Shown: in pieces, positions 11,778 through 23,100 of the stretch
Layout: each line of letters opens with the position of its first letter
Position numbering within the stretch: the stretch's first letter is position 1
Origin: Acanthaster planci
Lineage: Eukaryota; Echinodermata; Asteroidea; Valvatida; Acanthasteridae
Assembly: GCF_001949145.1 (NCBI RefSeq)
Contig: NW_019091370.1
Coordinates: forward strand, 232,844-291,951
Reading direction: 5' to 3'
DNA length: 59,108 nt
Notes under the pieces: model-generated
The model's database searches: none
What the model saw: the letters and a program-made list of their open reading frames with translations, nothing else
Told to the model about the DNA's origin: nothing
Program-made: the position numbers and the translations under genes

Positions 11778-12388
11778 GCAAACTGCCTACATACAATAAA
11801 ATCAGTTCGTGTGAGCTCTTTCCTGAAAGCAGACACAAAGCACCAATATATAATTTTGGACTGTTGCCAATGTTTGCATGAGAGGAACATTTTAAGTGAT
11901 CCCAGGTTCACAGCTTAATATTGTGGAGATAGCTCTTATATAATAAAATGTTCATTTCTCAGTGACAAAATGCATCTTTGCAACAATTTTACAAATGAAA
12001 CCAATTTATGTTGTTTAATGTTATGTAACATTGGTAACAGTAATTACAATATGATAATGGATGTATCAAGAAATTTGTTTTTTGTCTTTGGTTTTTATTT
12101 AAAGGAGTCATCTTCATGTGTTGATATGTTTATATTGGTACTTGAGTTTGTACTCAGTATGGGAAAGGATGAATCTGTAATGTTAAAACATCAGTACCTT
12201 AGAGTATCAGCTTCCAAGAAAATAGGCCATGATACATGTACCTGGCTGTAACATTGATTTGCGAGTTTATGTGAACTGAATTTGTGACACACAAGCATTT
12301 GTGTCATAAGCACTTCACCTTCTTTCTTGTGAAGATAAACAATGTACATGTACATATTTTGATTTGTTAATGCTACAAAGATACTATA
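11778..12388. other. intergenic, nothing recognised
   Basis: AT-rich sequence with AATAAA words at about 11796 and 11942 and one ACATGTACAT word near 12340. The 93-codon open frame at 11970-12251 shows no domain and no splice context. Confidence 0.4.
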
Positions 12389-12882
12389 CAGTCATTTGCA
12401 AAAGTTTAAGACCACCTTGAATTTTATTGGTATTTCTGTCACTGGGCCTGCATTACACTGTTTCATTGAATGATTACTTAACATGATTTTACAGTGGTGC
12501 ATAACATCAGTGTAGTGCTATATATCCATTTAATTGAAATTTTTTGCTTCTGCTTGCTACTGTACAATCGCCAAAATTCTGGCTGTCCCGTACAGATGAC
12601 GCCGCAAGGGATCTGGTTGCAAAGACAGGTCTTGTATGACATTCTACAAGGCATCATGGATAAAAAATAGCCAGTTGAAGCAATAAAAAACAAGGGAGGG
12701 CACACTGATTATTAGACTGTTAACATGTCAAATCATGGAAATGTAGTCAAAAATGTTCTACCAAGGTACCAAGGTTACACATTGAAAATAAACATAAGTT
12801 GCCATGATTGATTGGTTTAAGTTTGGTTTTCCTTCAGGTTAATTCATTTTCTACAGGTGGTCCTAAACTTTTCAAATGACTG
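12389..12882 (+). mobile_element. decayed Tc1/mariner element with TA target site
   Basis: The left end CAGTCATTTGCAAAAGTTTA continues AGACCACCT; the right end, reverse-complemented, reads CAGTCATTTGAAAAGTTTAG then GACCACCT, about 28 bp with one gap and one mismatch. TA dinucleotides flank both ends (12387-12388, 12883-12884). On the plus strand near 12595-12715 a broken frame reads TPQGIW, then LQGIMDK, then AIKNKGGHTDY and a stop, which resembles the C-terminus of Tc1-family transposases (IPQ and GGHT-Y). At 494 bp the element has lost most of its transposase. Confidence 0.8.
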
Positions 12883-15247
12883 TAAATATTGTAAGAACAG
12901 ATTTTTTTCATTCCATTGAACTTTCCTGCCATTTCAACCTGCATTTAAATTATGAGGCTTTACTAAATTTTCTCGATTCTGCGCATACAATGGTACATTG
13001 CATTTATAAGCTGCTCATTATGGCAAACCTTCCTGTTAATTAACGATATCTTTTGTTAAACTTACAGCTGAATAAAACTTCATTCTTGCTTGAGGGGTGA
13101 TAAGCAAAGTTATCCTCTACTGTTGCTGGTTCGACCAGAAATTTGTATGCCTTCATTCTTCATTATTTTGTCTGGTACTTTCAAAGTATGCATATAAAGT
13201 TATGCCCAGTAGTCTATTCCAGTAGGCAGGAAAAACTTCTACACATACAATGCCTGTGAGGCCCTTCCACAAAAGGTCTTGTTTATGGTCTTCAGCTTGA
13301 CTATAAAATTAGTATATTTTTATTTCAATCTTTTAAGCTCAAGGATAAGGAAAGTCAAAAATTTGGGCTTGATTTGTAATTCTGCACGATTTGTAACTTG
13401 TAGTAACTTACTTTTGCCAAACCAGATGTAAAACTAGTATATGTACATGTTGACCATCAACCACAATACTGCCCTGTAGTTATGTACTTAGAGTAAGAAT
13501 GGTATGCGAAAGGTGTAGCCATGTTTGAATTGGACCAGAAATTGTGAAAAGTTATAAGTTCTTGTTAACATTCCATCGCAATTACATGTATTCTTTTTGT
13601 CCACCTGTGGAAACTGGATACCCATGGATTGTCCCTTGGCAGCCAACCACTGATTTCTACACAAGACCTGCAGTGGCACATTTTCTCAGAATCCAAAAAG
13701 GGTGCCTTTTGACCTTAAACCAGATTTGGCTTCATGCAGGAAAGTGCAAATTCTTCCAACTGTTTTTCAAACATTGTCAAGTTTTCCAGGTTGCATTTCC
13801 AGTGTCCTACATACTATACAGTACTGTACATTAATATGGCGGCCAATCACACAAGACTTTAGTGTGGTATCAAACCAACACTGATTCTCCTGCAGCCCAG
13901 TTTGTCCGGTTAAAACTAATAAATAACCGATGATCGACACTACACAATTTTGACAGGTTCACTGGCTGTCCACTTTTGGTTTAATCTTAAATTGACAACA
14001 GTTTTGGTTTTACCCCCAAAAGCTGCAAACACAAACAGGTAATGCATGCATCTTGAACAAACTATTGGTTAAAAGTAAGACTTATGGTCGAGTGCATTGA
14101 AATGGTTTACATAATTGTTAATGATTGCATTCAACCTTGACTTAGTTTTCACTGTTTAAAGCTTGTCTAAGAAATTGTAATTATTTTGTACATGTATAAG
14201 TTGTGAACTGAAAAGTTAAGCGAAATGTGTGACGGAGAAGATTGGTAGATATGCAGTGGATTCAGAGGAAAATCTAATTGTATACAAAAATTTTATACAA
14301 TTTAACTTGATATAAAAATACTAACGTACTAATTGAACTAAATACGGGAAAAGATTCCTGTTATATGGGTGTGATTGATTTCGCAACCTTTCTGACTTTG
14401 TTCAAAATAATTGATGCTATGACTTTGTTAATGTTTGAACATTAAACTCGAATTCTCCTACATTTTAGTATCAGTGTCTATCACAACTGGAATAAAAGAT
14501 GAACAACTTGTGAAAATTAAAAGTTATAAATTAACCAAGTGCAAAAGAAATGAAAAGCAGACATCTTGGGGACTACATTTCAGCATGCTCCATTTTTTTT
14601 AAATACCCTTGATGATTTCCATCCACAGAACTTAAAAATTACTTTTATCTAACAACTGGAACAACTAATTATGGCAGTTCACACCAAAAATAGTTTCTTA
14701 TTATACAAGTGTTATAAAACAGTGTACATGTAGCTGAATGTGCATTCCCTTTTTCTTTGAACAAGGTTTTGCAGCACTAACAGTGTGAGTTTTCCTAAGG
14801 GTGAACTTATAGATAGCCACTTCAACTGTAATGCTGAATAACTAGTAGAAATGTGATCTCTACCATTTTGTTTCCTTCGTTACACACGTACACTTCATGA
14901 TCTGGTCAGGTTAAATACTTGCTGGCTGAAAACTGAGTTAGAAAACTGTGTTAAAACATCGGACATGGGAGGCGTTGCATACAAAAATTCTATTAAAAAA
15001 ACTCAGCAGTTGAAACATGTTTTAAAAACCAGAACTTAAACCCTATTTGGTGTTTTTCTGTTCAAATATACCATCTCATACCAATATTTGAAAATAAAGG
15101 AATAACACTTGACAAAAAGGCATGCACAGACTTCTAAGAACTAAACAGAGATTACCATATACATGTACAGTGTACAGAAATAAAGTACCAGTCAAAATTT
15201 GTGCCGCAAGATGCTGCACAATGATTAGGGGAATAAATATGTGCTTG
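12883..15247. other. intergenic, nothing recognised
   Basis: AT-rich DNA between the converging AMFR and ZNF236 genes. Open frames are short and without domain similarity. The ZNF236 3' UTR may reach into the upper part, but I see no decisive polyadenylation signal. Confidence 0.4.
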
Positions 15248-15375
15248 GCTGGTCTTAAACGTGTGTTTGAGACCAGCTCAGGAGAATGGATGCGACTAAT
15301 GCCTTAGCCGCAGGAGAGGGCATTATCAGCTTTCAGTTTCCTGAGCCGGTCTTAAAAACATTAGTTTAAGACCTG
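15248..15375. repeat. foldback: perfect 13-bp hairpin plus outer inverted arms
   Basis: GCTGGTCTTAAAC at 15248-15260 pairs with GTTTGAGACCAGC at 15265-15277 across a 4-nt loop, with one G-T type mismatch in the stem. AGACCAGCTCAGGA at about 15270-15283 also pairs with TCCTGAGCCGGTCT near 15340-15352, so the GGTCTTAAAC word is present in both orientations. This looks like a short foldback repeat or MITE fragment; whether it lies in the ZNF236 3' UTR is not known. Confidence 0.55.
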
Positions 15376-16018
15376 CCCTGCATGTAATTATGCCCATTCA
15401 TAAATACCTTTTTGTTGGAGTCAAAAGAAATCAATACATGGATTTCCAGCGATTTTGTTCTAGAATTTTACTTTTATTTCCCCAACATCACTGTCCATTT
15501 TGTGGCATACTCCTTGTGCAAATTGTCCACTTGCACTCACGTGGCGAACCATGTGCACCCAGACTCATGATTAATAAGAATCAAATGAACTGTTTCGTAT
15601 CAAGGTGCCAGCACGTGATTTACGCAGCAAGCATTATCACTTCTCAGCAGGCATTATCAAATGTTCATACACCATCAAGTTGGACGTTGTTGAATACGGA
15701 GACTGCCTGAGGTATTTATGAATGCTATTTTAAGCAGCAAGAAGCAACACCTTGCACAATGAGCTGAGGTATTGCCAATCTCATGGTTGTTCTATCAAAG
15801 CTGTCAGTTTACTGAGCATGGAAAAAGTTGGTTCAGGCAAAGTAGGGGACCAGCCAAAATGTGTCACTGGTACTCAGCTGCGTATTGCCTAATAAACACA
15901 TTGATCAAGGAACAGTTACTTTTATGTGTTCATCAACTCCATTGTCATCTGACCGTAATTATAGGACTGCATCTGCAGTACCTACAAATGTACTCTGTAT
16001 TTTATGCCATCAACCACT
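15376..16018 (-). other. downstream flank of ZNF236, probable 3' UTR
   Basis: Sequence just past the ZNF236 stop, read on the minus strand. No domain-bearing frame. TTTATT on the plus strand near 15472 (AATAAA on the minus strand) is one possible polyadenylation signal. Confidence 0.35.
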
Positions 16019-17126
16019 TCACTCACTGAAGAGGTTTGGTACAATACTCTCCAGGTCAATGGACTCTTGAGGTACACTGGGCTTCCCCCCTAAGACAGCA
16101 CCCATGACTTCTGACATGTCCTGGCTGTCCTCCATCTCGGTAGCCATTGATTGACTTGGGTCAAAAGCTGCAGCATTGTGGGTTCGGATCTTGTGTACTC
16201 TTAGGTTACCTGCAAGCACAGCAACATTTACAAATGGAAATTGAGTGAAGATTTAACAACTGTTCCTTTTCAAATCAAAAATTGAAAAATAAAAACCTCT
16301 GTTCCAATGATACTACAAGCCTTCAGTCTATCATATCTGAGGAATTAATTCTCTAATGTTGAAGCTTAGACTATGTATAGATGCATGATACCTCTCTGTG
16401 AGAATGCCATGTTGCAGAATTCACACTGGTGAGGCTTCTCGCCTGTATGTCTCATCATATGCATCTGTAGACTGTTCTTCTGGTTAAAACCCTTATCACA
16501 CTGAGGACAAGTAAATGGTCGCTCCCCTAGGATTAAACAAACAAGCTGTTACAAGAACAAAAAATCTCAGATACTTTGCAGTGTTTCAATAGGTAAACAC
16601 CTGTTTTAACTGGATCTGCTATCAAAGGGATCATTCTTGAAATCTTAGGTATTGGAAAGTACGTACACACTGAATCATGAAACTGAGCTTTTACAGATAA
16701 GAAAATTTTACATGCATGCACCACTTAACACTGAGGTTTTGAAAGAAATCTAAAACAGAAAATGACTTCAAATGGTTGTTGTGACAAGACTCATACACTA
16801 CAGCTTGCTTCAATTACATGATAGTGTTCCCCAAAGCACCTGCTAGGTACATGCCCCAGATGGCTCAATTCTTAATCACCTGTGTGTATTCGGATATGTC
16901 GCTGCAACTGGCTCTGCTTGCCAAAGCCTTTCCCGCACACGTCACATTTGAATGGAGTAGTCTTGCTACCTCTTGTGTTTGGGGTCTTAGGTAGGTGAGT
17001 GGCTTCGTGTTCCTTGAGGTGACTATGGCGTTTAAAGGCTTTGTTACAGATGGAGCACACATAGGGTCGAAGGTCACCGTGAGCATCACTCTGGTGTTTA
17101 CGTAACTGATTCATGGATGTGAACAC
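16019..17126 (-). CDS. ZNF236: ZNF236 exons 6-8: fingers 26 (second half) to 30 and C-terminus
   Basis: Exon 16880-17126 completes finger 26 ([11 protein letters not shown], with its Cys pair in the previous exon) and encodes fingers 27 and 28 (CSIC, CDVC). Exon 16392-16526 encodes finger 29 (CPQC) and the first half of finger 30 ([12 protein letters not shown]). Exon 16019-16209 supplies the His pair ([10 protein letters not shown]) and an acidic tail [13 protein letters not shown] to NLFSE and TGA at 16019-16021. Introns therefore cut finger 26 and finger 30 through the middle and cut the linker at the Gly codon between fingers 28 and 29. Confidence 0.9.
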
Positions 17127-20100
17127 CTGTTGATGGACAATTATCAAGTTTTCGTTAACTGGTTTCAAATACATGATGGTATCAGTATGAAGATTATTTC
17201 AACAAGATCAGTAAAATGTGCAAGTATTTTCAGACTAATTGGTTAAACTCATTCTTTGATGAATTAAACATTTTCATGAGAAAGTACATGTACCATTTGC
17301 ATGCACAGTTCTCCAGAACGGAGAGACTGAGTACTAGTGTCTATCCATGTACCTGTATGGTACATGGACAACTTCCCTTGTTGGAATTTTAAAGAGTACT
17401 TTTTAGGATATTTAGTGTTTAAGAAATCTTTTTGATGTAGGAGATTTTTCTTTAACCACAAAGCAATGTCATGAAGCAGTTTTGTAAGCTATACTGTCAC
17501 TTATAATAAAGAATTGATACTCTGTATTTATATGTACTCACCAGAGTACAGTCCTGTGCATTACATGTGTACAGTGAACCTATGGAGGCTGCAGCTTCAG
17601 CTACGGACAAAGTTCCTTGCTTGGACAGAGATGGATCTGATGTGCTATCACGTCTTACTTCTCTACTACCAGATGCATCCTGCTCTGGGTCTTGATAAAT
17701 GTTGACTTTCAGTACCTCCATGGTACTCTGACCCATGCTTGTGTTAGCGTCTCCTGGTTGAGTGAGTGAAGACTGACTTGTGGTCCCACTCATGGCCCCG
17801 ATACCAGGCTGAAGGACAAGATTCTGGGAAAGACTGATGGTCTCTCCACCAACAGAGAGTCGGAATGTCTGCTGACCAACATTTGAAGGGTCAGCAGTGA
17901 GAGTTGAATCACTAAGAGATAGGGAACGTTCATCCTGAACAGTCTGCAACATCTCGTTGATGATAGGATCTGTCTGAGAGGTGATGATGGATGATTGGGT
18001 AGTTACTAGTGACGTGATCGGAGTTGTAGACTGGGCCAAAGCCCCTGCCACATCAGACATGACCATCTGCGGCTCTTTCGGGTTGTCCAGAGATTGAGTC
18101 AGCTGTTGGACAGGCTGTGTTAGATCTTCAGACAGACCTCCACCCACACTGGTGACAGTGCTAAGATTTAACGCTTGGTCTACACTGGACATATTGGTAT
18201 TTATCAAGACTTGAGAGGTGGATGATTGTGATGAGCCAGAACTGTAAGAGACAGGGATGATTGGTAGCTCATGTTGCTGGGTTGGTGTTATCAAATTTGT
18301 GTCCAGTGAGACAGGGGTAGAATCACTTGCACTGGATCCTACTGCAGAGTTTTCCACAGGCACTTGCAGCATGCTGGGGTCAATACGCACCAGAAGATGC
18401 TGCTGGGGGTCAGCTGCCTGGGTAAAGGCTGATTGAGAGAGGGTTGGGTCAGGAGTTGTGGTTGCTAAAGCCTGATCACTCTGAGGCAACTGCAAACCAA
18501 TCTGACCCAGATTCAAGTCTCCAGCTTGTAGCATAATTGGGTTCAAGCTGCCATGCTGGAGTTGCTGAAGCAAATTGGGATCAATCTGTACAGTGATGCT
18601 CTGATCAAGCCCCTGTAGCTGCAGACCCTGGCCTAGATTAGTAGCAGTCAGCTGGAGTTGAAGGCCTTCTAATCCTTGCATAACTGTGGCTCCCATGCCA
18701 CCATCACCAAATGTAAGGCCTTCATTACCAGCAATTGTGATGGGTAGGACCTGAGCTTGGCCAGCTAAAGCCTGCTGCTGCTGAAGCAAGGTGGGCTCAG
18801 TTTCATCAACAGATACAGAGCAAGCAGCTTGTGCATTACTGTTCTCGGCAAGGTTGTACTGCTGGTCGGCATTTGTGGTAGCTGATTTCTGTGAGGCTTT
18901 GCCAACCTTCTTCGTGGTTACAGGCTTGAAATGTGCCATGATGTGCATCTTTCTTGACCCTGATGTACGGAAACGCTCATCACAATGTGGACACTTGAAT
19001 GGTTTTGCTCCAGTGTGCAGGCGCATGTGGACTTTCAGACTACCTTTAGTGGCAAACACAGTTCTACAGATATGACAAGTGACACTCTTTCCTCCCCTGT
19101 GTGTACGCATGTGGCATTCCAGAGTGGACTTCACAGTGAAAGTTTTACCACACTCATCACATTTGAAAGGCTTCTCACCAGTGTGAATGCGAATATGTCT
19201 TACAAGGTCACTGGGCTTCTTGAAACTTTTTGGACAGTGATCGCATTTGTTGGCAAACTTTGGGCCTTTCTCCAAGAGTTCATTCTTGTCCTTTATCTCA
19301 CTAATGCGATCTTTCTCCAAGACCTCTTGGATAAGAACCCTCTCGGATACGCTAGCATTACGAGGAGGCACAGTCTTTTTTAGTTCCTTTGTCTGTTCCT
19401 CTGTAAAGACTAGCACATTTCTACTTCGCCGGTTTTCTGAGCTAGCATTCCGCTCCACTTCCTCATGGACTGACCTAATGTGGCGTTTCAAGTGAATAGC
19501 TGTTCTGAAGGTTTCATCACAATTTGGGCAGTCAAATGGACGGACATCACTATGAATAGTCATATGACGAGTTAGAGATCCATTTGTAGTAAAGGTTGTA
19601 TTACAAATGTTACACTGAAAAGCCTTAACTCCAGTGTGGGTCCTTTGGTGGGACTTCAGCACTCCTGACGAAACAAACGATCGGCCACACTGAATGCAGG
19701 TGTAGGGCTTCTCACCAGTATGAGACCTGATATGCTGCTTCAAGTGACTGGACTTCTTGAAAGCTTTATTACAATAACCACATCTGTATGTCCTTTTTCC
19801 ATCCTCCATTTCAGCACGCAGGAGCCGCATTCTCTGGTTGACAGTCTGAGTGGGAATATGATCTGGCTGAACTACAACATTAGGTTGAAACATACTTGAG
19901 GATTGGCCTGTGATAGCCTTCAAGTTGCTGCTGAATCTGCTGTGTCTGAAGACTGATCTGTTGTTCTTGAGTTAATCCTGCCTGGCTATTGGCCAAGTTA
20001 GCCAGATGCTGAGTCAGCAGAAGTGTCTGGCTGTTAATTGTTGCATGCGTCAGTGAGTCTTGTGCTGTAAGAGCTTCCAGGTTAGACTGCGTGAGTGAAC

Positions 20101-23100
20101 CTTGTGTCAAGGCCTGCGAAGACAGGTTAGTATCAGATGATTCTAGCGTAGCCTGTTGTCGTAAGACTTCCTGTGTCTGGCTATTAAGTTGGCCCAACAA
20201 AGATGCCTGGTTCTGAACAGCACTTACAGCAGCTAGCTGATCCACAATACTCTGTTGAGTAGTTGGTTGAGTCTGTATTTGCTGTGTTTGTGCAGTGTTC
20301 TCGTTCCCTTCTGCATCCTGGGCAGCAGCAGATGCATGTTCCAAAGCTTGTAGACCAAATTCACGTTTATGTGTCTTCATATGTTTCTTACAGTTCACAG
20401 ATGTCTTGAATGTCTTCTGGCAGTAAGGACACATGAATGGTCTGACTTCACTGTGTGTAGACATGTGCCGCTTCAAGCTGCCATTTGTTGTGAAAGTGCA
20501 AGAACAAATCAAGCACTTGTAAGATTTGATCCCAGAATGTGTGCGACTGTGAGACTTCAAGACACCAGTGGACACAAAAGACTTTCCACACTGAAGACAT
20601 CTAAATGGTTTCTCTCCAGTGTGTGAGCGAATGTGTTGCTTGAGATGGCTAGACTTCTTGAAGCTCTTTGGACAAAAGCTACATTTATATGGTCTGTCAA
20701 TGCTGCTGCCGCCTTGCTGTAACCCATTGTAATCGCTGTTGAACATGGCACTGTTGCGCGGTAGTTGCTGAATTAACCCAGTGTCCGTTATCAAAATTGG
20801 CTCCTGCAATTGAACATCTGGTAGTTCTATCTCTGGGCGTGGAGGTTTTTGCTTTTGTCGGTTTGGCTTGGCTCTTCGTAGAGAATTTTCCTTAAAATGG
20901 GATGCAATGTGTGTCTTGCGGTGCCCTGTGGTACGGAACTTTTTATCACAGTGTGGACAATCAAAAGGTTTAGCTCCAGTGTGCAAACGCAGATGGACTT
21001 TCAAGCTGCCATGTGTGGCAAACAGTTTATGACAAACATGACACTTATACTCTTTGACGCCAGTGTGGGTTTTCAAGTGCGCTGTCATGGTGCTTTTGAC
21101 GGTGAAGCTACGGAAACACTGAGTGCATTTGAATGGTTTCTCCCTCGTGTGAATTCGTATATGTCTTGCCAGATCACTTGGCTTCTTAAAGGTTTTGGTG
21201 CAATATTTACAGGAGTGGAGGCGACCACGTCTAAGGCGTAGGGTCTTCTGTTTTTGCAAGAGTTCAGCAAATGCTGCCACTTGACGACTGGCTGATGCTG
21301 TTTCAGTGGACCCATCTTGCTTGTCATTGCTTACCCCAGAGTTCTCTAGAGCCTGCTGCAAAATGTCCGTGTTGATGTTACCACTTGCTCCCATTGCTAT
21401 TTGTTGGATCTGCTGATGGGCATAAGAATGCTCCTCTGAATGCTCAGAGATCTCCAGTAACTGTTGGATGACATCACTGACCACACTAGACGGCAACACT
21501 GAACCATCCAGCTGAAGGGATGTCGAGCCCTCTGCAAGATTTTCTGTGCCTTCGTTCTCCTTCTCTGTACTCACTAGTCCTCCATGTACACGGGTGATAT
21601 GAGAATTCAGACTACCAAGCTTGCGATAGGAACAGGAGCATGCCTCACACTGATACAGTGCCACTTCCTTGTTGAGGTTGTGAACTCGAGCCACATGTGC
21701 TCGAAGGTTACCCTTTTGAGAGAAGACTGAAGGGCATAATTCACACTGGTGAGGTTTGTCTCCAGTGTGTTTAGACATGTGGATTTGAAGGGAGCCTTTC
21801 TGATTAAATGCCTTGCTGCAGACATCACATTTGTATGGTTTCTCACCTGAAAGAAAAAAAAACCAAGAAAATAGAATTCCCACAGCACTTCAATGTCACA
21901 CTTTTAAAGTATTGCCAAACTTTTAAAGTCTTGTAGATATCTGAAGAAAATAGACTGACTTTACATAAGAAGTCATTTCAACAAAAAAGCCTCTCTTTCT
22001 CTAACTTTTTGCCAAAATTAACGTACATGTAGTTAGGCATGTAATAATGCCACATTTTGAACAGAAAATCCACCACCACATACATGTATGGAATGATAGA
22101 TGTTGATGGCTGCTGCAACATTACTTCAAAGACAGTTTTAATGCTGTCAGAAAATACATGATGAAACTTTGTACAAATATGTATTCACTGAATTCATTCA
22201 AAAAATGTCCACATGCTATACATAGTCCCTACATTTAGGTTCACTTTGATAGGTACAATTCTGACAATCTCCTAACTTAGTCCTATCTTTCATTTTAGGG
22301 CTACATTTCCAATACAGCCGTTTCCAAATAGTACACCACCAAGAGTTTGCAACGCATTGGCCAATCGCAATGCGCGAAATTTGTCAACCCAATGTACGTT
22401 TGGAAAGGGTTGACAAATTTCATGCGTTATGATTAGCCAATGTGATGCAAACTCTTGGTGGTGCTTTATTGTGAATCACCTGTATTGGCTTACCTTTTGT
22501 TCACAATAACGAGAGGTATTACAAGTCTAAACAGTCAGATTCTGGAACCTGAACCAGGGCTGACTTGTGCCCAAATTTATTCGTTAGTAGACATGTACTA
22601 TGGTAAATATTTGGTGTCAGTGGCTTCTTGCACCCCTAGTTGATAGCACACTCAGATTTCTTTACAATCCTATGTTACAAGTAAAGTGAGACCTAAGCTT
22701 TTACTGACCAGTACTTTCATCTTACCAGTATGGATACGCATATGTCTGACAAGCTGGCTGGGCTTCTTGAAAGTCTTTAAGCAGAACTCACATTCCTGAT
22801 GAAACATGCTGCGGTCTACGACTCGTCTGGACTGTGTCTGCCCACTTGAAACACGTGACCTTTTCAAAGTGAAAATTCACATAATTTTTAATAAAAGAAA
22901 TGAAAAGACCAATACTGATGAATGGCCATTTTTTTCTGATTAAAAAATAAACATTTTAGGCAGATTTCATTTCCAAACAAAAAGGAAATGACTTCATTCA
23001 GATCCAACTGTCGTGCCTCCCAAATTAACATAAAAGCAGTTAGGACTCATTAATATCTCAATCTCCTTATAAAATACTTTGAAAACATTGTTGAACCAAT

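Noticed and set aside
11023-11911. Open frames of 215-258 codons on both strands
   Set aside because: Most of their length is the N gap; the rest is minisatellite.
19880-19905. A 24-bp mini-intron (GTATGTTT to TTGTAG) to explain the ZNF236 frame break
   Set aside because: Too short to splice and a multiple of three, so it would not restore the frame.
18791-21241. Plus-strand frames of 80-132 codons over the ZNF236 exon
   Set aside because: Antisense shadows of tandem zinc fingers, which keep opposite frames open through codon bias.
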